NCBI GenBank assembly: GCA_029237695.1
Contig: CM055265.1
Location: 81,276,447 to 81,340,446 of the forward strand
DNA from: Conchocele bisecta
Lineage: Eukaryota; Mollusca; Bivalvia; Lucinida; Thyasiridae
Reading direction: 5' to 3'
DNA length: 64,000 nt
Under the pieces are notes generated by a model that saw only the letters and a list, made by a program, of their open reading frames with translations, made no database searches and had not been told where the DNA came from. This document shows positions 19,740 through 29,657 of this stretch, in pieces (position 1 is the stretch's first letter; every line of letters starts with the position of its first letter). The position numbers and the translations under genes were made by a program.

Positions 19740-19941
19740 AATGATAAGTGCAAAATTATGATAGTCTGTGTAAATTTCACATTAACAATGTTTTCGTATA
19801 ATCAATTATTGAATTTACATTTATTGAGCATATGCAGCCTATGTTCAATAAATGTAAATCCAAAAATTTAAATTTCCGGAAGATCCTAAATTTTCACTTA
19901 CGAACATTTTAGTTGTACAAAGTTTAGTGAAACGGCCTCCC
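19740..19941 (-). mobile_element. MITE-F, copy 4 (left end missing)
   Basis: Begins AAGTGCAAAATTATGATAG and keeps the TTTACATTTATTGAGCATA centre and the right arm to TTTAGTGAAACGGCC. Confidence 0.8.
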
Positions 19942-20175
19942 AGTGTAACACCTGGTCATTAATTTCATGCAGACAGTTGATTGCCGTCAATAATGTTAAT
20001 TTTGTTCAACTTATGATACATGTATTTGAACATTTCAAGAATATTTGTGAATATTTAAATCCACAGCAGTTATACATGTGACAGGGAAATATGTATTACA
20101 GCCTTGCTTCGTCTATTATTATATCGGTAAACTTTTTAAATTCTGTTTATGCTGAAGATACATGTGTTTTTTATG

Positions 20176-20246
20176 AAGTCGTTGTGACTACTCATTTGAA
20201 CTGTCTTTCCAAGTTGGTTCAAATGAACATATACATTGATTGAGAT
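20176..20246. repeat. TTAA-D core, degraded
   Basis: GTTGTGACTACTCATTTGAAC with a partial complement GGTTCAAATGAACATATAC. Divergent fragment. Confidence 0.5.
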
Positions 20247-20316
20247 GGGAAGAAAATAGAAAATTTATGTTTGTAAATTTACAATCCTGTGAATGGGGTA
20301 TCCCACATGAAGTTGG

Positions 20317-20539
20317 TTAACCCATTTCCTGCTGAGGATGCGCCGTTTTATTTTTAGAAAATCCTAAATATTTTCTTTATATGAGCTCAGAAATATATGT
20401 CGTGACCACCATTTGAACTGTCTCATCGAGACGGTTCAAATGAGTGGTCACAACATCTACTTTCATTGAGAAATAACAAAAATAAAATATTTAAAAAAGT
20501 TCATACTTGTAAAGGTGTATTCCGCATGTAATGGGTTAA
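20317..20539 (+). mobile_element. TTAA-D MITE, copy 3 (complete)
   Basis: TTAACCCATTTCCTGCTGAG to GCATGTAATGGGTTAA. The core palindrome is at about 20393-20464. Its right TTAA is also the left TTAA of the next TTAA-A element. Confidence 0.87.
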
Positions 20540-20737
20540 CCCTTTCAACACCACAGGCCTGTATAGTGATATCTCACCAGGATCTGCACTTTTTGCAAGA
20601 GATTTTTATATTTTTGAGAACAAAAACACCCCCTTTTCATAAATGGACTGGTCTGAAAATCATTTTTTGATGAATGGATTGTTCGGAAAATTAACATAAC
20701 AAAGTCCATTCCAGTTACTTGGGGGTGAAAGGGTTAA
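20536..20737 (+). mobile_element. TTAA-A MITE, copy 7 (half palindrome deleted)
   Basis: Starts at the TTAA shared with TTAA-D and ends GAAAGGGTTAA. From GTATAGTGATAT it jumps to CTCACCAGGATCTGCAC, so one arm of the core hairpin is gone. Confidence 0.83.
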
Positions 20738-20807
20738 TAAATACATACCAATATATAATACAATATGTAATAACTCCATCTTTCAATCAGCTGATCTTCC
20801 TTTCCAG

Positions 20808-20878
20808 GTTGGCACAGACATAGCAGCAGGACACAGTGAATGAAGATGGCCGTTTACAGATACGGACATTCTTAACTG
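20808..20878 (+). other. Candidate noncoding (5' UTR-type) exon
   Basis: Seen: a pyrimidine-rich run CTTCCTTTCCAG immediately upstream forms a good 3' splice site, with CTGAT as a possible branch point. The 71-bp segment ends CTTAACTG before GTAAGT, a full-consensus 5' splice site. All three forward frames contain stops, so an internal coding exon is excluded. The only starts give an 11-codon frame (ATGAAGATGGCC, closing with TAA five bases before the donor). Inferred: a small untranslated leader exon of a + strand gene, or a lncRNA exon. A chance pair of splice sites remains possible. Confidence 0.45.
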
Positions 20879-20885
20879 GTAAGTT

Positions 20886-21100
20886 TTAACCCTTACACCA
20901 CTATCTGAATTTTATGTCGTCTGCTGTTTATTTTCTATTTTCCATTTTTATCATCCAAAACATGCTTTGACAGCGATTTAGAATAATTTACAACATGCTT
21001 TGACATCACTTCTGTCAAATCATGTTTTTGTTGAGAAATAAGGCAAGGTATAAAAGCAACAGAGGACGACAATTGTTGTGAGTAGCAGTCTATCGGTTAA
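20886..21100 (+). mobile_element. TTAA-B MITE, copy 9, next to a splice donor
   Basis: TTAACCCTTACACCACTATC to a TATCGGTTAA end; the centre is deleted (GACATCACTTCTGTCAAATC). Its first base lies 7 bases after the candidate GTAAGT donor begins. Confidence 0.85.
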
Positions 21101-21208
21101 CGATGATTCCATTGCCACACCAGCCACCCTGTACGTCTATGCAATCTGATCAGGATCTTTATCAGGTAACAATTTTGGTATTGGCCAACGACGCCTTGGC
21201 CATCAAAA

Positions 21209-21319
21209 ATGCTTTCATAATATTTCCATCTCACTCGGATGAGACGTTAAACTGTGGTCCCGTCTCTATATGACCTTAGCTGTTGCTTGGGACGTTAAAC
21301 CCATTCACTTTCACTTTTT
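21209..21319 (+). mobile_element. SINE-1, 5'-truncated copy
   Basis: CATAATATTTCCATCTCACT, GGATGAGACGTTAAACTG, ATATGACCTTAGCTGTTG and GGGACGTTAAACCCATTCAC. The tRNA-like head is absent. Confidence 0.83.
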
Positions 21320-21394
21320 TTATATTGGCCGAATATGTACTGACTGATGATCGATATCATGTCGTATCAGGCATTCACCTGATACAAATATCAT

Positions 21395-21711
21395 GGATTC
21401 AACAGGTTAGAAACCAATATTCACTGGTCGAACGGTGTCACATGACGTTACCGAATGGTCTCAGTGTAATGACACAACATAAACAAGACCACATTATTTT
21501 CAACACAAACTATTTTATATTTCACTATCGTCTACTGTAGAACATTACCTGATAAATAGAATACCAGGCTAGAGTCGGTTGATATCAAGTTTATCAGGCT
21601 CGGTTTAGAAACGGTAGGAATTCCTCTGTCAGCCTCGGAATTCCTACGTGCTTCCTAGCCTTGCCTGATATTCTTGGTATCAACAGACTCTAAACTGGTA
21701 TTCTCTAAGTA
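21395..21711 (+). mobile_element. MITE-AD, copy 1
   Basis: Shares with 27850-28150 the order GTGTAATGANACAACATAAAC, ACTATTTTATATTT, TACCTGATAAATAGAATACC, GATATCAAGTTTATCAGGCT, GGTAGGAATTCCTC and TATTCTCTA. Inner halves form an inverted repeat (CTAGAGTCGGTTGATATCA against TGGTATCAACAGACTCTA). Confidence 0.6.
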
Positions 21712-21813
21712 CTGTTGGCCGCTCTATGAGAGTACAATGTACCTTCCATTATGCTAGGTATAAGACATGTGAAACTCCATCATTCTGCATGAAACAGGAA
21801 TGTGCGCCCTGCC

Positions 21814-22052
21814 TTAACCCTTTCACCCCTAAGTAACTGGAACGGATTTTTATATGCTAATTTTCGGACCAATCCAATCGTCACAAATTGATTTTCTGAC
21901 TAGTCCATTCATGAAAAAATGGTTTTTTTGTTCTCAAAAGTATGAGAATTACTTGTAGAAAGTGCAGATCCTGTGACGAGCCTGCTCATCTGGATCTACA
22001 CTTTTGCCAATACCAATACCACTATACTGGCCTGTGGTGTTGAAAGGGTTAA
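21814..22052 (-). mobile_element. TTAA-A MITE, copy 8
   Basis: TTAACCCTTTCACCCCTAAG to TTGAAAGGGTTAA. One hairpin arm is shortened (CAGATCCTGTGACGAGCC). The right flank continues as a SINE-2 3' end, so it probably inserted at that SINE's TTAA. Confidence 0.85.
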
Positions 22053-22112
22053 ATGACTGTAGCTGTTGATAGGCCGTTAAACACCAATAAACGAACAAAC
22101 AGAAATTAGGAT
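22049..22112 (+). mobile_element. SINE-2, 3' end fragment
   Basis: TTAAATGACTGTAGCTGTTG and ATAGGCCGTTAAACACCAAT with an (AAAC)-like tail. The TTAA here is the SINE's normal CCTTAAATGACC site. Confidence 0.7.
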
Positions 22113-22131
22113 GGCCAGTATGTATCCTACT

Positions 22132-22340
22132 TTAGCCCTTAGAAGGTGGGGACCGAAATTGTTGTCTGCTGTTGTTTCTTATTGTGTATTTTTCTCTAAA
22201 TAAAAACATGGTTTGGCAGAATTTTAGAATCATTTCCATTAGAAATGATTCTAAAGTGCTGCTAAACCGTGCGTTTGATGAGAAAAATGGAAAATAAAAT
22301 CAGCAGACGACAAATATTAATTCAACGTTGTAAGGGTTAG
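22132..22340 (-). mobile_element. TTAA-B MITE, copy 10
   Basis: Left end TTAGCCCTTAGAAGG, right end TAAGGGTTAG. It contains TTGTCTGCTG, an AATCATTTCCATTAGAAATG centre and CAGCAGACGAC. Confidence 0.82.
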
Positions 22341-22766
22341 TTTAAACAATATTTATTTCTTGTTATGGCAAGTGAGATATACATACATACAATTGAGAAC
22401 AGGATTAGAAAACAAGCTTTTACACTTATGTGAATTCTTCAGCTGTAGATTGTAAGGGTTAGTTGCAGATGTCGTGAGGTTCCTTTCATCAGCTGTCTCA
22501 CACGAGTGACAGTTCTGTCTGGGCCTGGTGTCAGACTGTATCATTGGTTCACTGTTTCTGCCATTAACATCTACGATTGATTTCAAAATTGCAGCAACAT
22601 GTTTATTCTTAACTGTTTTGGCTGTCCAATTTTGTCCAGCTCATCTGCAGGAAGTTCAACAAAGTGATCGAAACGTGTTCCAGATAGATGTATCCCCTGT
22701 TTTTTACACTGTTGTATTATTACATACTACCCAGTGATTTACCATGATTCTGGAGCGATTCATTTC
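22341..22766. other. Unassigned
   Basis: Two overlapping short frames on opposite strands show nothing recognisable. TGTAAGGGTTAG at about 22448 is a stray TTAA-B end. Confidence 0.35.
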
Positions 22767-22966
22767 TTTAAAGGAAATATTTCATCCTAGCCATTTGCGA
22801 GACTTAATTGACGTCATGTTTTGACGTCATTTCTGGCGAAGAAACGATTCATATGCTAAACAATGGTCAATTTTGACAACATTATGAGCTGGTCTAAGAG
22901 CAAATTTCACAATTTTTGAATAGCATGTAAAAAACAATTTATTGCACTATCATTTACCAGATTTAT

Positions 22967-23064
22967 TTCCCTCGACATCTGTAAATATGACAAAGAAACG
23001 CATGCTCCGCACTCGTTTCTTTATCGGATTTCCAGATGTCGAGGGAAATAAATCCGATATTTCA
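22967..23064. repeat. Hairpin (foldback core)
   Basis: GATTTATTTCCCTCGACATC and GATGTCGAGGGAAATAAATC are exact complements, enclosing AAAGAAACG and CGTTTCTTT. The surroundings (22770-23100, including GACGTCATGTTTTGACGTCA) may belong to the same element, but its ends are unclear. Confidence 0.75.
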
Positions 23065-23070
23065 AAATGG

Positions 23071-23436
23071 TAGTGGAATAAACTCTATGTATGATTTTGG
23101 ATATTGCACTCTCAATATGTTATGGCTGGCAAATGTTCAGTTTTACTCATATTGTATACATTTTAATACAGATATGATTATAACATAATGTAAATACATG
23201 TATTCTGGTTCATTTGTCCACCAAGTCATCCTGAAACTCACACTCACATTGTCTTTGACATGTCGGTCACAGCCTTATCTTTGATAATTTTGTGATAATT
23301 GCTGTTCGAAAAAGTGCTATACAACAACGATCATAGACATGTATCAACCTGTGAATAATAGCCTGATTACTGAGTATTTTTGATATCCAATCATGAACAT
23401 GCTTTCAAAATACATAAGCTAGTGAACTTAAATAAT
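23071..23436. other. Unassigned
   Basis: No element or gene recognised. Confidence 0.35.
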
Positions 23437-23527
23437 TTAACACTTTCAACACAACATGCCGGTTGGATTGGTAGCAAAATTAACATATCAAAATTCATTC
23501 CAGTTACTCAGGGGTGAAATGGTATAA
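23437..23527 (+). mobile_element. TTAA-A MITE, deletion derivative
   Basis: TTAACACTTTCAACACAAC is followed directly by GGTTGGATTGGTAGC, AACATATCAAAATTCATTCC and GGGGTGAAATGG. The core palindrome and half of the right arm are missing. Confidence 0.7.
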
Positions 23528-23692
23528 AACCCGGTTTTGGAAGATGATCATGTATGACACTGGTTTGAAATATTGTTTTTCCATCGTCTCTGTACATGTT
23601 GATTTGGCTTGGGCTGACTTTGTCTCATCTTCTATAAATGAGGTGTTAGCTGTCATGATTTGTGATTTTTCTCATCTTCTAGATTGGTTATC

Positions 23693-24000
23693 TGTAGCCT
23701 ATTTCATCAACATTGCAAAGTATACTTTACTAGCAAAGTATACTTTGAGGGAGAAATTTTCAATTTTATGATAAATTTATTATTTTTTATTATACTGAAT
23801 TTATTACATTATCACAGCCAATTTGGCTGTGATTATGTAATAAATTCAGTATAATAATTTTGCATACTTTTAATCATGAAATATATGCATTTGTTAGTTC
23901 TATATGAAATAATGCATTTCAGGAAAAATAAATGATTACTCCCTCAAAGTATACTTTGCTAGTAAAGTATACTTTGCAATGTTGATGAAATAGGCTACAG
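23693..24000 (+). mobile_element. MITE-J, copy 2
   Basis: TGTAGCCTATTTCATCAAC to GATGAAATAGGCTACAG, with the TTTATTACATTATCACAGCC centre at about 23809-23846. Complete. Confidence 0.88.
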
Positions 24001-24164
24001 GTCTTCGTGTCTCTGCCTGACAATACTGATGTTGGCTTTGTCTGTTACAATTGTGTCCAGCTCTTGATCATTGTAAATACATGTACCATGTTCAGTATCT
24101 CTCAATACATGGCTCCCAAATACATGTAGTCAGTTTTACTGTTTGTCCTATACATTTAGTATGG

Positions 24165-24232
24165 ATTCACTTATAACACAATGGTTTTGCGTGGACCCGA
24201 ATCATAGTGCTATAAGGGGGTTCAAGTGTATA
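24165..24232 (+). repeat. Short mariner/pogo-like terminal fragment
   Basis: CACTTATAACACAATGGTTT and GCGTGGACCCGAATCATAG with a TATAAGGGGGTTCAAGTGTA end. It has the look of a CTTATAA-type terminus but I see no partner. Confidence 0.35.
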
Positions 24233-24234
24233 TT

Positions 24235-24413
24235 ACAGTCGAACCTCCTAGAACAGTCACCTCTCTACAACCCTTCCCTCTCTGTAACAGCCAATAAATA
24301 ATAAAATCCCAATCATAAAAATCGCTGTATATTTAACCTCCCTGCAACAGCCACCTTTACAACAGCCAGTTTTGTGTCTTTCCATGGCTGGCTTTTGTAT
24401 AGAGGTTGCATTG
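24235..24413. mobile_element. TA-P mini element
   Basis: CAGTCGAACCTCCTAGAAC on the left, GTATAGAGGTTGCATTG on the right, TA on both sides. Inside are direct and inverted CAACAGCC and CTCCCTGC words. The CAGTNGAACCTC start is like pogo/mariner-type termini. Confidence 0.65.
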
Positions 24414-24452
24414 TAGCTTTGTTATCCACAACAAGAAACATTTACAACTAAC

Positions 24453-24527
24453 TAGCAAACAGTGCAGCCCCTGATCAGACTGTGCAGTATGCACAGTCTG
24501 ATCTGGGGCTACACTGCTTGCAAACGA
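24453..24527. repeat. MITE-G-like core palindrome
   Basis: GCAAACAGTGCAGCCCCTGA and complement form a long hairpin with GCAGTATGCACAGTC at the tip. Confidence 0.6.
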
Positions 24528-25082
24528 TGTACCAGTCAGTAGGTCACCTTTAGTCGTCTTACAACAGCCCTAATGATCTCTTATGAAGCACAATGAAGTT
24601 TTGGAAATGTGTCGGTATTGTCAACGTTGTATGGCACGCTGGAAAATGCTTCGCCTCTCTTCTCAGCAAATTCTAATCAAGACGCAGCATTAAATAGCAT
24701 AAAATTGATTTCTTTATAACAAATCTATAACTTGTCTTAATTGCTTGCAGTTCTGTAGCCTAGCTTGTATCAAATCGGAAGCTTTCTCTCTGGGGAAAAT
24801 GTGACTTAATCCGTCAAGAAACATCAAACCTGTTGTCGGATTGCGTTAAATTTTGTGTAGATGGTGCATAATGAACTCTGATGGTATAGGATATTGGGTT
24901 TGTAGACTTAGACTGATGGTTTGGAATGGCAAGCTGGGGAATGGTGTGTTGGAAGCAGCGGTTGTATATGGTTAACAGTTTCATGATATAATTCCTGCGA
25001 ACTCTGTGACAGACAAGCTTTACTTCAGTCCCACTTTTGTCTAATTAAGGCGTCGGGTCATAAAATACACCACTTTCTATTT
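24528..25082. other. Unassigned
   Basis: No repeat family or gene signal recognised. Confidence 0.35.
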
Positions 25083-25149
25083 ACAACCAGTGTTGACCCA
25101 GATTAAGCTGCACGTCCGTGCAGCCTGATCAGGGTCAACACCGTTTACA
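25083..25149. repeat. MITE-G-like core palindrome
   Basis: CCAGTGTTGACCCAGAT and complement, with GCTGCACGTCCGTGCAGC at the tip. Confidence 0.6.
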
Positions 25150-25456
25150 GGATGCATATTTGGTACTGCGAATTTCTTAGAGCCTACAGTGTAGTAACTG
25201 ATTATTAAAGAGTCCTTGTTGATGCCAAGTGGTTGTTTGGTCCAGATCGCTTTGTCTAATTATAATTGCTTCGTGGGATTAATTAGTTTTTCCCTGTTAT
25301 GAGTCAGCTGGTAATTAATGGGTTTGGGGAAGCCTGCACTTGCCAATTAATATCGGGAACAATGTTTCCCCTGTTCATTAGTGGGTTTGAAAGCAGCTTC
25401 GATGGGGATTTGAATTTATGTCTCTGGCAGGTCAGTAAAACTATCTTGTTGGTCTT
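25150..25456. other. Unassigned
   Basis: No repeat family or gene signal recognised. Confidence 0.35.
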
Positions 25457-25689
25457 TTAACCCTTTCAACATCACAGGCCTGTATAGTGGTATTGGCAAA
25501 AAGTGTAGATCCAAATGAGCTTCATCAGGATCTGCACTTTTTGCAAGTAATTTTCAATTTTGTTTAGAAAAAGCACCTTTTTTTTTATAAATTGACTAGT
25601 CTGAAAATAATTTTTAGACGATTGGATTGGTAGGAAAATTAACATATCACAGTCCATTCTTTCCAGTTATTTAGGGGTGAAATTTTTAA
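25457..25689 (+). mobile_element. TTAA-A MITE, copy 9
   Basis: TTAACCCTTTCAACATCAC at left; the hairpin tip is deleted (AAATGAGCTTCATCAGG). The right end GGGGTGAAATTTTTAAC is eroded. Confidence 0.8.
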
Positions 25690-25732
25690 CTGTCTAGGCT
25701 TCATTTTCGGGTACCGATATTTTGTTGGCTGT

Positions 25733-25942
25733 TTAACATTTACCCCTAAATATATAACATATGGTATCTTCTATGTTAATTTTGGAATAGTCTATTTCTC
25801 TAAGAAGGGATGTTGTTTCAAAATCATAAGAATACTGACAAACACTGCAGATGCAAAATGTTTGTTATGAGCTGGGTCATTTTGATCTACACTGTTTGCT
25901 ATTGTTGTATTTATATAGGCTCTGTTATGTTGAAAGGGTTAG
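25733..25942 (-). mobile_element. TTAA-A-like MITE, diverged subfamily
   Basis: TTAACATTTACCCCTAAATA at left and TGTTGAAAGGGTTAG at right. The middle has ATCTACACTGTTTGCTATTG but no GCCGGC tip. It pairs best with 36955-37166. Confidence 0.6.
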
Positions 25943-26167
25943 TTATCCCTTCGCCGATAGGCAAGAGGGGATATAGCGTTAGTCCATGTACGTACGTGTG
26001 TATGTGCGTACATACATGTGTTAGTAACAAATTTAATTTGTCAATAACTCATGAATAGCTCATAATATTTGGCCACATTGTGTGTCTAGGGATGGTGGTT
26101 TATTTTGCATACAACCCACGTGCCCAAGGTCAAGGTCACTGAGGTCAGCGAGGGGATTAGCTTTGTT
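25941..26167 (+). repeat. Rep-Y, copy 2
   Basis: AGTTATCCCTTCGCCGATAG, AAGAGGGGATATAGCG and CAGCGAGGGGATTAGCTTTG, as in 10116-10365, with a GTACGTACGTGTG microsatellite-like stretch between. Confidence 0.65.
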
Positions 26168-26291
26168 TAACGATGCCAGTTCTTGTTTTATATGTTCAAA
26201 TATTTTTCATCTATTTGATATTAACCATTACATTCTGAAGATTCACAATTGTCTGAAGGAAAATTTAAAACACTGTTTATTTCTCTTCTTT

Positions 26292-27457
26292 TTAACTCAC
26301 CTGAGCGAAGCTATTGTTACTGCAATGTGTCCGTCATCCGTCGTCGTCCGTCGTCCGTCGTCGTCGTCCGTGAACATTTTCAAACGTCTTCTCCTCGGTA
26401 ACCGTTCGGCCTATAGTCACCAAACTTCATGGTCATGGTCCTTAGGTAGGGGGATTACAAAATTGTTAAAATGATGTCATTACGTAATCCAAGATGGGCG
26501 CCGTCTAAAAATAGCACAAATTCTTAAGAAATCTTCTTCTCAAGAACCGCCAACCGGATTTCAACAAAACTTGGTAGGAATGATCGATGTACAATGCTCT
26601 TTCGAAGTTGTTAAAATGGTGACCCCTGGGTCAAAAATGGGCGTGGCCCGTGGGGTCAAATTGGGGTCAAATTTTATTTTTTACCACATATATCAAATTG
26701 AAGGTATCAATGAGGCGATCACTCTGGTGGATTTTTTGTCGAAATCGGATGATTATGTCATCCAAGATGGCCACCGAAAGGTCAAAAGGTTGTTCTTTTA
26801 TTAGAGATTTAAAAATTCTTCTTCACATGAACTGCTTGGCCCATAGTAGCCAAACTTAAAAGTTATGGTCCATGGGTGAAGCCTTTCCAGATTTGTTAAA
26901 ATGGAGGTCATCGCTAATCCAAGATGGCCGCCGTCTAAAAATAGCATAATTTCTTAAAAAATCTTCTCATGAACCGCTAGCCGGATTTCGACGAAACATG
27001 GTAGGAATGTTCGATGTACAATGCTCTTTCAAAGTTGTTAAAATGGTGACCCCGGGGTCTAAAATGGGCGTGGCCCGTGGGGTCAAATTTTATTTTTGAC
27101 TGAATATGCTCATGTCATATCTCAAATTGAAGGTATCGATGAGGTGATTGCTCTGGTGCAATATTTGTCGGAATCGGATAATTATAACATCCATGATGGC
27201 CGCCAAAAGGCTCATTTATTCGAGATTTTGAACATATTTTTCTCAGGAACCACATGGCCGATGCTGGCCAAACTTCATAGGAAGTTAAGATCATTGGGTG
27301 AAGCATTTTCAGATTTGGTAAAATGAGAATCATCGCTTAATCCAAGATGACCGCCATCTAAAAATAGTGCAATGAACACATGAACTCGATGTCACATTCT
27401 CCTCTGTTGTTCATGGAGTCAGGTGAGCGAATTAGGGCCATCATGGCCCTCATGTTT
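26292..27457 (+). repeat. Rep-U, long repeat with 425-bp internal units
   Basis: Starts TTAACTCACCTGAGCGAAGC, followed by a CGTCGTCCGTCG tract. Two units start at TCCAAGATGG...CGTCTAAAAATAGC (26488, 26918) and a third begins at 27341. Each carries GTTGTTAAAATGGTGACCCC, ATGGGCGTGGCCCGTGG and TCAAATTGAAGGTATC. It ends GTCAGGTGAGCGAATTAGGG and GCCATCATGGCCC, so the outer ends are inverted (CTCACCTGA, TCAGGTGAG). Similar long repeats are common in molluscs. The open frames here are byproducts of the unit. Confidence 0.7.
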
Positions 27458-27562
27458 CTTTATTTAGAGAAAGAAGAAAAATAGAATATTTACGCAACTG
27501 AAAGTGTTTTCTGAATACAATGAGTTAGTTAAATAGATCTTTTGATTCTTGTACTGTAGTTA

Positions 27563-27846
27563 CAGTAGCCTATTTCACCAACATTATCTAGCAAAGTATA
27601 CTTTGAGGGAGAAATTTTCAATTTAAGGATAAATTTATTAATTGTTATTGTACTGAATTTATTACATTATCACAGCCACTATGATAATGTAATAAATTCA
27701 GTATAATAATTCTGCATACTTTTAATCATCAAATATATGCAGTCGGTAGTTCTATAAGAAATCATGCATTTCGTGAAAAATAAATGATTACTCTCTCAAA
27801 GTATACTTTGCTAGATAAGTATACTTTTTATGAAATCGGCTACAGA
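27563..27846 (+). mobile_element. MITE-J, copy 3
   Basis: CAGTAGCCTATTTCACCAAC to GAAATCGGCTACAG. One AAAGTATACTT module is missing from the left arm. Confidence 0.87.
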
Positions 27847-27849
27847 TAT

Positions 27850-28150
27850 CGAATATCCGGGTTACATTGATTTGAAAACTGGTGTTTCTTTGTCGAATGA
27901 CATCATCGGTACCGAATGACATCAGTGTAATGATGTAACGTAAACAAATTTGCTTTCTTTTCAACAAAAACTATTTTATATTTGATCATCGGTTAGCATA
28001 AAACGTTACCTGATAAATAGAATACCATCCTAGTGTCTTTTGATATCAAGTTTATCAGGCTCATCTCAAAACAGTAGGAATTCCTCTCCTACACGTTTCC
28101 TGATAAGCGTGATATCAAAATACACGAGCCTGTTATTCTCTATGTAACAG
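27850..28150 (+). mobile_element. MITE-AD, copy 2
   Basis: ATGACATCAGTGTAATGATG, ACTATTTTATATTTGATC, TACCTGATAAATAGAATACC and CTGTTATTCTCTATGTAAC follow copy 1 in order. The left boundary is uncertain. Confidence 0.55.
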
Positions 28151-28390
28151 GTTAATAACTGATTTATCCACGACATGTTGTGTCCACTTAGTTTGCGAAG
28201 ATGATTAAAAATTGAGACCAAAGTGTAATTATACTTTCGTATTCATATTTTTTTTCATCAGCAAACTAGTTTATCCTCGGAATGTAAAGGTTAATATGGC
28301 GTCGGATGATTCATTGCTGATTAGATGTAGCTGCCCGGCACCATTTATGAGTCGATCCATTTTCTCGCCCCTAAATAGCTTCAATCTAAA

Positions 28391-28604
28391 ATGGCGGAGA
28401 AATTAATTAATATCGTTAATGCAATTGTAAATCTGTGTGCAGGAACTGAAGTTATTACTACCAAGTTCTTGAGAGAACCCGCTATGTTTGGTTTTGACAA
28501 TTACGCAAGTGTATATAACGTTATATTTATCGTTAATAGCGTTATGTTCTTCATCGCAGTTGTGTGTATCTGCATATGTGTTAGGTATATGGAGAATGTC
28601 CAAG
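28391..28604 (+). CDS. Candidate first exon of a small membrane protein (tentative)
   Basis: Not recognised as a known family. Seen: a start codon in a good context (AAAATGGCGG) opens a 109-codon frame that ends at 28720. Residues about 41-64 form an uninterrupted hydrophobic segment (YNVIFIVNSVMFFIAVVCIC), followed by a basic CVRYM, as expected of a membrane helix. At 28604 the frame meets CAAG then GTGATG, an acceptable 5' splice site, so I propose the exon ends there. The residues beyond it look less protein-like. The 28150-29210 stretch carries none of the repeat families of this window, which is unusual here. Counter-evidence: overlapping open frames on the minus strand, no homologue known to me, and no second exon found. 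Confidence 0.25.
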
Positions 28605-28720
28605 GTGATGTAGTTAGGGTTTCTTTTGTGTGGCCACCTGATGTGAATCGGTATAATCTTACTTTTCTTGATGGAGAGGTCTTATTAGCTTTGTTGTCCC
28701 GGTCTTGGTGCCGTGTATAG

Positions 28721-29213
28721 CGTGAAATCATTGATTTATTGGTTTAGGCAACTTGTTATTAAATGAATGGGGGACAATAGCTTGTTCGCATATTTCTTTT
28801 TATGATGCAAATGCTAGGGAATATGCAAGGGACCTTCGTCAGTAATTGAATTCCCCTTATTCAGGATTGCTCAGACTCCAGCATTCCACAGACATAAGAT
28901 TATTATCTCTGTGGTAATTCCTGAATTGCGTCACATGTTAGAGATTTTTTTTCCCCCGGACGGCTGAAGTTTTTTCATCAAGGCTGCTTGCTGGATAGGT
29001 CTTCTGGCGAGGAGAATGCGAATTAAATGCAATTGGCTACTTGTGTGTATAAGTATGTATGACCGTCAATGTTTTACTGATTCACTTGCATACAGTGTAG
29101 ACCATGAGCAGACTGCACAGATGTGTATTTGATCAAAGTTCACAAAATAAAAAAATAGGTTCTGCTGTATCATTATATATTCACCTAACTCATCCAATGG
29201 GCTGGATTGTGTT
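28721..29213. other. Unassigned, repeat-free
   Basis: No family recognised, except GTGTAGACCATGAGCAGACTG at about 29095, a degraded MITE-G core word. Confidence 0.35.
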
Positions 29214-29414
29214 TTAACCCTTACAATGCTGAATTAATCTGTGTCGTCTGCTGAATATTTTTTATTTTCCATTTTTCTCATCAAAACTTGGTTTGGCAGC
29301 TCTTTAGTGGAAATGATTCTAAAATGCTGCCAAACCATGTTTTTACTGAGAGAAAAGACAACATATGAATTAACAGCAGACGACTATTTTCGGTTCCCGC
29401 ATTCTAGGGGTTAA
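29214..29414 (+). mobile_element. TTAA-B MITE, copy 11
   Basis: TTAACCCTTACAATGCTGAA to AGGGGTTAA. The centre is asymmetrical (CTCTTTAGTGGAAATGATTC). It shares its right TTAA with the next TTAA-A. Confidence 0.85.
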
Positions 29415-29656
29415 CCCTTTCAACACCAAAGGCCTGTACAGTGGTATTGGCAAATAGTGTAGATCCATGAGCCGGCTCGTGACGAGCCGTCTCAACAGGA
29501 TCTACATTTTTTGCAAGTAATTTTCACATTTTTAAGAACAAAAACAGCTCCTTTTCATAAATGGACTAGTCTGAAAATAATTTTGTGACAATTGGATTTG
29601 TCTTGGAAATTAACATATAAAAATCCATTACAGTTACTTAGGGGTGAAAGGGTTAA
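29411..29656 (+). mobile_element. TTAA-A MITE, copy 11
   Basis: From the shared TTAA (TTAACCCTTTCAACACC) to AAAGGGTTAA. The core is GATCCATGAGCCGGCTCGTG with complement. Confidence 0.87.
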
Positions 29657-29657
29657 A

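Noticed and set aside
26082..26474. 130-codon frame with serine-arginine-valine run
   Set aside because: The run is the CGTCGTCCGTCG microsatellite of Rep-U read as protein.
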